Shown here piece by piece: positions 5,889 to 10,612 of a DNA stretch of 10,612 nt (position 1 is its first letter; the number at the start of each line of letters is the position of its first letter). The notes beneath the pieces are model-generated. The model made no database searches, was not told where the DNA came from, and worked only from the letters and a program-made list of their open reading frames with translations. Source of the DNA: UBA1227 sp964539045 (GTDB lineage: Bacteria; Bacillota; Clostridia; Oscillospirales; Acutalibacteraceae); the NCBI GenBank assembly GCA_964539045.1, contig CAZIHW010000085.1, forward strand, positions 1 through 10,612. Reading direction: 5' to 3'. The position numbers and the translations under genes are program-made.

Positions 5889-6779
5889 TTAAGAAACCTT
5901 CTTAAAAAATTTAGTCATGTTATTGATAGCCTTTACGGAAGCCCCGGCTTCAGGATCCAGCACGGCGTAAACATGGTTAAGTGTAGGATTGTAAGACATA
6001 TAGAGTTTAGTCTTAACTCCCATCTTCCTGAGATCTTTATATGCTCTCTTTGTTTGTCCACGAGCAACAACATCCATTAAGCTTGTGAACAAAACTGTAG
6101 GAGGATAGTCCTTACATTCTTTCAAAATCTTGTCGAGGTTAACATACTTCGCAAAAGATTTTCTCCTATACTTCTTACCGACTACACGGCACATATAAAG
6201 TCCCATTAAGCCTTTGGGTTTCAAATAAGCAACCGGGGAAGTCAGAGCTACAGCCTTTATATCCAAGCCCGGATCTTCAGTGCCATACGCTTTTCTAATC
6301 TTTTTGGAGCAATTTACAGCCGCCATAACAGCAGCCAACTGTCCGCCGGCAGAATCTCCCGTAAGGAATACCTTTTTTCTGTCGCAAGGATAATCCTTCA
6401 TTATCTTCCCTATGTGTTTCAAAGCAGCTGCACAATCCTGCACTTGTTCGTCCACACAAACTTCCGGTGCAAGCCTGTAACTTATATTGAAAACCACAAA
6501 GCCTCTTTGTGCTAAATGGAGGCAATAATTCTTGTTGAGTTCCTTATCTCCGTAAAACCAACCGCCCCCGTGAATATCAATAATCACCGGAAGCTTTTTG
6601 CCATCCGAATTCTTTGGATAGTATACGTCAAGAAGGTGATATTTATGCCCATCCTTAAGATAGGCTATATCCCTTACCTCGACGAGGTCATCAGGATATG
6701 TCTGCTTTGACAGCCGCATTGTATCAGATGCGCCGACACCCTTCCAAAAAGCCAGTACTATCTTGTCGGAAATGCTCAT
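5889..6779 (-). CDS. Alpha/beta hydrolase, HGGGW esterase/lipase type
   Basis: A serine ester hydrolase of 296 residues. The oxyanion-hole motif HGGGW is at 70-74 and the nucleophile motif GDSAGG at 141-146 (S143). The likely acid is D236 in SLMD and the likely base H269 in LNHVYAV. The layout matches hormone-sensitive-lipase/acetylesterase-like bacterial hydrolases. No signal peptide is evident, so it is probably cytosolic. ATG at 6779-6777 was chosen because GGGGGG (complement 6785-6790) lies 5 nt upstream; the in-frame ATG at 6815 lies within the promoter -10/+1 region and would be too early. It is first in a two-gene operon with the YhhN gene. Removing an acyl chain from a phospholipid to make the lysolipid used by YhhN would fit, but the true substrate cannot be read from the sequence. 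Confidence 0.88.
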   Translation of the reverse strand: MSISDKIVLAFWKGVGASDTMRLSKQTYPDDLVEVRDIAYLKDGHKYHLLDVYYPKNSDGKKLPVIIDIHGGGWFYGDKELNKNYCLHLAQRGFVVFNISYRLAPEVCVDEQVQDCAAALKHIGKIMKDYPCDRKKVFLTGDSAGGQLAAVMAAVNCSKKIRKAYGTEDPGLDIKAVALTSPVAYLKPKGLMGLYMCRVVGKKYRRKSFAKYVNLDKILKECKDYPPTVLFTSLMDVVARGQTKRAYKDLRKMGVKTKLYMSYNPTLNHVYAVLDPEAGASVKAINNMTKFFKKVS

Positions 6780-6805
6780 CCAATCCCCCCAAAAACAATA
6801 ATAAA

Positions 6806-6834
6806 ATTTTACCATACAGTCGCGTATTATTCAA
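6806..6834 (-). promoter_or_regulatory. Sigma-A-type promoter of the esterase-YhhN operon
   Basis: On the minus strand TTGAAT (complement 6829-6834), 17 nt, then TAAAAT (complement 6806-6811), about 27 nt before the start codon. Its -35 box is 19 bp from that of the divergent asnA promoter, so the two may be regulated together. Confidence 0.65.
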
Positions 6835-6853
6835 TCCAAATTATGAAATGTTA

Positions 6854-6882
6854 TTGAAACAAAAACGAATAAAGTGTATATT
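6854..6882 (+). promoter_or_regulatory. asnA: Sigma-A-type promoter of asnA
   Basis: TTGAAA (6854-6859), 17 nt, then TATATT (6877-6882), about 54 nt upstream of the asnA start codon. Confidence 0.65.
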
Positions 6883-6889
6883 AATACAC
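6874..6889. promoter_or_regulatory. Operator-like palindrome over the asnA -10 box
   Basis: GTGTAT-ATTA-ATACAC is a perfect 6-bp inverted repeat with a 4-bp centre that covers the whole -10 hexamer. A protein bound here would block asnA transcription. It has the opposite half-site polarity to an NrdR box, and I could not match it to another known operator. Confidence 0.4.
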
Positions 6890-6936
6890 ATGAAAAAATA
6901 CTCTTATAAAACAAAGTATAGTTAGGAGTGAGGAAT

Positions 6937-7944
6937 TTGGACGGATTGATATTTCCAACCGCCTATGAATCAAAGCTCTCTTTGAAAGAAACTCAAAAGG
7001 CTATTAAGACAACAAAGGACACATTTCAAAAGAATCTTGCCTCGGCCCTCAACCTGGACCGCGTAACCGCCCCTGTCATAGTGACAAAGGCCAGCGGTAT
7101 AAACGACGACCTCAACGGTGTCGAAAGAAAAGTTTCATTTGATATGCTTAACATTGACATTGAGGCTGAAGTAGTACAATCTTTGGCGAAATGGAAACGC
7201 ATGGCGCTTTATCGTTACGGATATCTTCCCGGTGAGGGCATTTATACCGATATGTCAGCTATAAGAAGAGATGATAATTGCGACTCTCTTCACTCCATAT
7301 ATGTTGACCAATGGGACTGGGAGCGCGTTATCAACGCATCCAACAGGACGGAGGAGTTCCTCAAGGGAATTGTACGCCTTATAGTTAAGGCTCTCGCCGA
7401 TACTAAGGATGCCGTAAACTTTGCATTCCCTCAGCTCGAAAAGAAAATGGAGAGGGACGTATTCTTTATAACAACTCAGGAACTTCTTGACCTCTACCCT
7501 GACCTTTCTCCCAAAGAGAGAGAAAATGCCATCGTAAAGGAGAAGAAAACCGTATTCCTTATGAAGATCGGCGACAAGCTTTCAAACGGAGAAAAGCATG
7601 ACGGAAGAGCACCTGACTATGATGACTGGAGTTTAAACGGAGATATCCTCGTGTGGAATGAAGTTCTCGGCTGTGCATTTGAGCTCTCTTCAATGGGCAT
7701 CAGAGTAGACGCATCTTCCCTTGTTTCCCAGCTTGAGAAGTGCGATGCTTCCGACAGATTGGCTTACCCCTATCATCAGGGTATTGTAAACGGTACTCTA
7801 CCACTCACCATAGGCGGCGGTATCGGACAGTCAAGAATATGCATGTATATGCTTGAGAAGGCCCATATAGGAGAGGTTCAGGTATCAATTTGGCCCGATG
7901 ATATGGTAGAGACTTGCAAGGAGCATGGTATCATTTTGCTCTGA
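6937..7944 (+). CDS. asnA: Aspartate-ammonia ligase (asparagine synthetase A)
   Basis: It makes L-asparagine from L-aspartate, ammonia and ATP, giving AMP and pyrophosphate, in the cytosol. The enzyme is a class II aminoacyl-tRNA-synthetase-like homodimer. Family blocks appear in order: LNLDRVTAPVIV (39-50), KASGINDDLNGVERKVSFD (51-69), YTDMSAIRRDD (103-113), LHSIYVDQWDWE (118-129) and the motif-3 segment GGGIGQSR (293-300), with R300 expected to contact ATP, ending in VQVSIWP. I chose TTG at 6937, with AGGAG (6924-6928) 8 nt upstream. It gives 335 residues, near the usual 330, and places LIFP two residues after the initiator as in other family members. An in-frame GTG at 6928 has no ribosome binding site. 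No terminator follows, so the next hydrolase may be cotranscribed. Confidence 0.95.
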   Translation: MDGLIFPTAYESKLSLKETQKAIKTTKDTFQKNLASALNLDRVTAPVIVTKASGINDDLNGVERKVSFDMLNIDIEAEVVQSLAKWKRMALYRYGYLPGEGIYTDMSAIRRDDNCDSLHSIYVDQWDWERVINASNRTEEFLKGIVRLIVKALADTKDAVNFAFPQLEKKMERDVFFITTQELLDLYPDLSPKERENAIVKEKKTVFLMKIGDKLSNGEKHDGRAPDYDDWSLNGDILVWNEVLGCAFELSSMGIRVDASSLVSQLEKCDASDRLAYPYHQGIVNGTLPLTIGGGIGQSRICMYMLEKAHIGEVQVSIWPDDMVETCKEHGIILL

Positions 7945-7958
7945 TATTTGCCTTAGCA

Positions 7959-7972
7959 TGATGGCGCGAATT
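7959..7972. repeat. 14-bp dispersed repeat TGATGGCGCGAATT, copy 2
   Basis: An exact match to 2244-2257 and in the same orientation. It lies in the 55-nt gap between asnA and the downstream hydrolase, 17 nt before that gene's ribosome binding site. Confidence 0.5.
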
Positions 7973-7999
7973 AGATCTCGGTTTTGCAGGGAGGACTTT

Positions 8000-8971
8000 A
8001 TGGACTGTAAGAGGATAGCAGCGGTTTTTGCTCTGATGGGCACAACTGTTTCATTAGGTACCGTTTTATTGGCTGCAGCCGTTCAAACGTTTGCACTCGA
8101 TACTGACAGTTCTCTGAAAAAACCGGGTGCTAAGAGCAGAGAGAAAAGTAAAGCAATGCCCGTAGAGAGAAAAAAGCTCGATGATGCGGAGTCCGCAGGT
8201 TATCTTTGGTTTGAATCCCAAGGTTTTGAAAGACTCTATATGACGAACGACAGAGGAGAAAAACTCTGCGGATACTACTTACCGCCGAGAACCGGGTGCA
8301 ATGTACTTGCTTTCCTGTGTCATGGTTTCAAAGCAAATGCTTTTAAGGATCCCATGATGTATGTAAAACATTATCATGAAGAATTGGGCTACGGTATTTT
8401 TGTCATGGACCACACTGCATCGGGAGAAAGCGAAGGACGATATGTGGGCTTCTCCGGCTTCGAAGCTGACGATTGTATCAAATGGATAAACTACATAAAT
8501 GAAAACAAAGAAACTTATAACATACTTTTGCACGGAGTTTCGATGGGCGGAGCGACTGTAATGCGTATGTGCGGTGCGGAAAACTTACCTTCCAATGTGA
8601 GAGTATGTGTTGAAGATTGCGGATTCACAAGTGCCTGGAATCAAATGATTCACGAATTTTCCGCTGTAAATGTTCCCGTATATCCCCTGCTGCCTGTTGT
8701 CAACGGTGTAAATAAGGTCAGAGCGGGATACAGCTTCAAGGACTGTGACGCATTGGATAGAGTACGAAATGCCAAAATCCCGATTCTGTTTATTCATGGT
8801 GAAAATGATAAGTTTGTTCCTACACACATGGTATACGAGCTATTTGAATCCTGCCCTACAGATAAGGAGCTGCTCATAGTTCCGAATGCGACCCACGCAA
8901 CAAGTGTACTGTACGAGCCCGAACTCTATTGGGACTTTGTTGAAAACTTTACAAGCAAATACCTGAAGTAG
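8000..8971 (+). CDS. Membrane-anchored alpha/beta hydrolase (YqkD-like)
   Basis: A 323-residue serine hydrolase with an N-terminal hydrophobic segment (about residues 6-32) that would anchor or export it, followed by a basic linker (LKKPGAKSREKSK). The alpha/beta core has HG at 108-109 (CHGFKANAF), MDHTASGESEG (136-146), nucleophile motif GVSMGG (179-184, S181), acid D270 in HGENDKFVP and base H299 in NATHATS. VEDCGFTSAW (204-213) after the nucleophile also matches YqkD-like hydrolases of Firmicutes, whose natural substrates are not established. ATG at 8000 is supported by GGGAGG (7989-7994) at 5 nt; the frame runs back to 7925 into asnA but without a ribosome binding site. It lies 55 nt after asnA and is probably read through from it. 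A functional link to asparagine synthesis is not apparent. Confidence 0.87.
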   Translation: MDCKRIAAVFALMGTTVSLGTVLLAAAVQTFALDTDSSLKKPGAKSREKSKAMPVERKKLDDAESAGYLWFESQGFERLYMTNDRGEKLCGYYLPPRTGCNVLAFLCHGFKANAFKDPMMYVKHYHEELGYGIFVMDHTASGESEGRYVGFSGFEADDCIKWINYINENKETYNILLHGVSMGGATVMRMCGAENLPSNVRVCVEDCGFTSAWNQMIHEFSAVNVPVYPLLPVVNGVNKVRAGYSFKDCDALDRVRNAKIPILFIHGENDKFVPTHMVYELFESCPTDKELLIVPNATHATSVLYEPELYWDFVENFTSKYLK

Positions 8972-8976
8972 AAAAT

Positions 8977-9015
8977 AAAACACCTTGCGGATTCATTTTC
9001 CGCAAGGTGTTTTTG
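8977..9015. terminator. Strong bidirectional rho-independent terminator
   Basis: A perfect 15-bp stem has arms 8977-8991 and 8999-9013 (core CACCTTGCGG / CCGCAAGGTG) and a 7-nt loop. A-rich and T-rich flanks serve both strands. It ends the asnA-hydrolase unit and the converging AOR operon. Confidence 0.9.
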
Positions 9016-9055
9016 TTAGTGATTGTTACTCTTTACTAAAGATTGTTACGAATTA

Positions 9056-9436
9056 CTATGCGAGATAGTCTACCGTAATTGCATCCTTCTTACATTTGGT
9101 TGCACAGTAGCCGCATAAAATGCACTTCTTCGGATCTATCTTGTAGGTCTTTTTAAGTTCACCCGAAATAGCCTCATTCGGGCAGTTCTTGGCACAAAGA
9201 GAACATCCTATGCACTTATCTTCACTGATAGTAACCTTTCGAATTTTCTTCTGTCCCGGACCCGGAGTGATAGCACTTACCGGGCATATATCCTGACATT
9301 CACCGCATCCGATGCATTTGTCATCCGGAATTTGATATATATTTGCAGCCTCGTTATACTCCGGTATATCAAACGGACAGGCAAATTTGCAAGCTCCGCA
9401 GCCAAGGCACGAATCTTTATCGATAATATAAGCCAT
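9056..9436 (-). CDS. Polyferredoxin with four 4Fe-4S motifs, partner of AOR
   Basis: The 126-residue electron carrier has sixteen cysteines in four complete C-x2-C-x2-C-x3-C motifs: C10-C20 (CLGCGACKFACP), C41-C51 (CIGCGECQDICP), C75-C85 (CIGCSLCAKNCP) and C105-C115 (CILCGYCATKCK). The first three are followed by proline as usual; the last has lysine. This makes two ferredoxin modules in tandem, binding up to four 4Fe-4S clusters. ATG at 9436-9434 is supported by AAAGGAG (complement 9442-9448). It starts 11 nt after the MoaD-like gene, whose TGA runs into this ribosome binding site, so it is translated right after it. It most likely takes electrons from the aldehyde oxidoreductase. The layout resembles the AorA subunit of bacterial AOR complexes. 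Confidence 0.92.
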   Translation of the reverse strand: MAYIIDKDSCLGCGACKFACPFDIPEYNEAANIYQIPDDKCIGCGECQDICPVSAITPGPGQKKIRKVTISEDKCIGCSLCAKNCPNEAISGELKKTYKIDPKKCILCGYCATKCKKDAITVDYLA

Positions 9437-9447
9437 GATAACTCCTT

Positions 9448-9693
9448 TCAGCCTCCGGATGCAGGTGACATAAGCCACACTTCATCGCCATCGTGTATTG
9501 CGAAATTCTTCTTTGTTGTACGTTCCCCGTTTACAAAAACTATCGCATCGCCAAATGTGAAATCTTCAACATCGGCCGGAGTTATACTATTTACGTGAGC
9601 AAATACCTCGTCGAGATTAGATGCATTGCACTCCGTTGACTTGATACCCGTACCGAGGCGTATAACACCAAACATTTTTACTTTTACAGCCAT
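9448..9693 (-). CDS. MoaD/ThiS-family sulfur carrier protein of the AOR operon
   Basis: An 81-residue ubiquitin-fold protein ending in SPASGG. The free C-terminal Gly80-Gly81 is the hallmark of MoaD and ThiS, which carry sulfur as a thiocarboxylate. VNGERTTKKNFAIHDGDEVW (residues 54-73) matches the conserved second half of the family. MoaD-like genes beside aldehyde ferredoxin oxidoreductases are thought to supply sulfur to the pyranopterin of the tungsten or molybdenum cofactor. This position supports that role over a ThiS role in thiamine synthesis. ATG at 9693-9691 has AAGGAGG (complement 9701-9707) upstream, overlapping the stop codon of the AOR gene. The order is AOR, MoaD-like, polyferredoxin on one transcript. 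Confidence 0.9.
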   Translation of the reverse strand: MAVKVKMFGVIRLGTGIKSTECNASNLDEVFAHVNSITPADVEDFTFGDAIVFVNGERTTKKNFAIHDGDEVWLMSPASGG

Positions 9694-9705
9694 CGATATT
9701 CCTCC

Positions 9706-10612
9706 TTAATCATACGGATATGCCGAATGAGAAGGCATATCTATACCGAGCCACTTGAGTCTGTCTCTTGTTGGAATTCCGTTTACCCACTTGCGTACGG
9801 AATAGTAAGTTTTTAACAGCTGATCAAGCGGAACTCGTGTCTTTGGATTGTTAGGATCCTGGAGTTCATCTGTAAGTCGCTTCGGCAATGTATCTGCGCC
9901 GGGTTTTTGACCCAGAATTACATTTGAAACGCGCTCAGTGTTGTATCCGCGTTCACCTACTACAAGGAATTTTCCGAGATTCATCTTCATACCGGTTGCG
10001 TATTTTATAGCATATGTATGAGGAATGAGCGGAATACTTAATTGAAGCAGTTTTGAGTGTTGGTTCATTATCTTAATGATAGGACCCAAATGCGGCATAG
10101 CAAATGTTACAACCTTTGTTATTACAGCGTTAGGGTTATCAAACACATATCCCGGGAATACCGGATAACTTGTAAACAGGCAAGAACCTGAGGCGGAAAT
10201 AGCTTCCATAAGGTCCTGGAACATCACGCAAATTGCAGCCTTACCATTTGGAGTAAGTGCATCGATATCCAAACCCAAGCCCTCTACAAATACAGTATAG
10301 CCTGCATTGAGGTGGCATCCGCCACGGTTTGACGTAGCATAACCGAGACCCTGACCAACGGCTCTGCGCGGTTCATAAGCAGAAAGTTCCATACCCTTTG
10401 ACTGGATAGCAAAATCCATACCGCCGAACTTCTCAGCCATTTTCTTGGTACCGTTTGCAAGTTCGTCGCCAACACCGTTTCGATGGGCTATATCGTTTAT
10501 CATCTGTGAGATATTATCTATCTTTCCGAACTCAAGTCCACTTTCATACATGCCGCGTTCCTGAAGTTCCATCGCAAATGCTATAACACCTGCTGTAGAT
10601 ATAGCGTCCATA
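9706..10612 (-). CDS. aor: Aldehyde ferredoxin oxidoreductase, C-terminal half (partial)
   Basis: The visible 301 residues are about half of a typical 600-residue AOR; the N-terminal part lies beyond the right edge. The ATG at 10611-10609 is an internal methionine, since MDAISTAGVIAFAMELQERG is the conserved mid-protein segment. By family it oxidises aldehydes to carboxylates with a tungsten or molybdenum bis-pterin cofactor and reduces ferredoxin. Visible family blocks are ATSNRGGCHL (92-101 of the visible part), DLMEAISASGSCLF with C144 (the expected fourth ligand of the 4Fe-4S cluster), GERGYNTERVSN (219-230) and YYSVRKWVNGIPTRDRLKWL (269-288). The C-terminus ends normally at TAA 9706-9708. 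The stop overlaps the ribosome binding site of the MoaD-like gene, so the module is coupled. Its preferred aldehyde cannot be read from sequence. Confidence 0.92.
   Translation of the reverse strand, partial: MDAISTAGVIAFAMELQERGMYESGLEFGKIDNISQMINDIAHRNGVGDELANGTKKMAEKFGGMDFAIQSKGMELSAYEPRRAVGQGLGYATSNRGGCHLNAGYTVFVEGLGLDIDALTPNGKAAICVMFQDLMEAISASGSCLFTSYPVFPGYVFDNPNAVITKVVTFAMPHLGPIIKIMNQHSKLLQLSIPLIPHTYAIKYATGMKMNLGKFLVVGERGYNTERVSNVILGQKPGADTLPKRLTDELQDPNNPKTRVPLDQLLKTYYSVRKWVNGIPTRDRLKWLGIDMPSHSAYPYD

Noticed and set aside
9021..9051. Short direct repeat GATTGTTAC twice after the terminator
   Set aside because: Nine bases in A+T-rich spacer next to a terminator; too short and too simple to claim a function.
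1..10612. Phage, insertion sequence, CRISPR array, tRNA or rRNA
   Set aside because: I looked on both strands and saw no transposase or integrase, no regularly spaced repeats and no tRNA-like cloverleaf.

Overview
The window looks like chromosome of an anaerobic, spore-forming low-GC Firmicute of the class Clostridia. It holds a recognisable forespore sigma factor (SigG), a tungsten/molybdenum-type aldehyde ferredoxin oxidoreductase with a cluster-rich ferredoxin, strong GGAGG-type ribosome binding sites and A+T-rich promoters. I cannot name a species. Apart from the possible acquisition of the Fic gene at the left edge, nothing looks phage- or transposon-derived: I saw no tRNA, rRNA, CRISPR array or insertion sequence.

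Layout, left to right. Positions 1-525 (minus) hold the N-terminal 175 residues of a Fic-family protein with an added DNA-binding-like N-terminus. It is read from a clear sigma-A-type promoter overlapped by dyads. Positions 693-1460 (minus) hold sigG, with a TTG start, a leader hairpin next to the Shine-Dalgarno sequence and a SigF/SigG-like promoter. Positions 1570-2136 (minus) hold an unknown five-helix membrane protein. Positions 2347-2886 (plus) hold a cysteine-rich DUF2284 protein. Positions 2990-5124 (plus) hold a two-gene operon of a six-helix membrane protein and a condensation-domain-like acyltransferase, coupled by a TGATG overlap, behind a good promoter with an operator-like dyad just downstream. 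A strong bidirectional terminator follows.

Positions 5198-6779 (minus) hold an operon of an HGGGW-type alpha/beta hydrolase followed by a YhhN/TMEM86-type (lysoplasmalogenase family) membrane protein. The esterase promoter lies back to back with the asnA promoter. Positions 6937-8971 (plus) hold asnA (aspartate-ammonia ligase) and a membrane-anchored alpha/beta hydrolase, with no terminator between them. A second bidirectional terminator follows. Positions 9056-10612 (minus) hold the 3' part of an operon: the C-terminal half of aldehyde ferredoxin oxidoreductase, a MoaD/ThiS-like protein ending in Gly-Gly, and a small ferredoxin with four 4Fe-4S cysteine motifs.

How the genes may work together. 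The AOR, MoaD-like and polyferredoxin genes form one redox module: enzyme, pterin-cofactor sulfur carrier and electron acceptor. The esterase and YhhN genes suggest lipid, possibly plasmalogen, turnover. Lysoplasmalogenase products are aldehydes, which an AOR could oxidise, but that link is inference. The acyltransferase/membrane-protein operon is the least explained part of the window.
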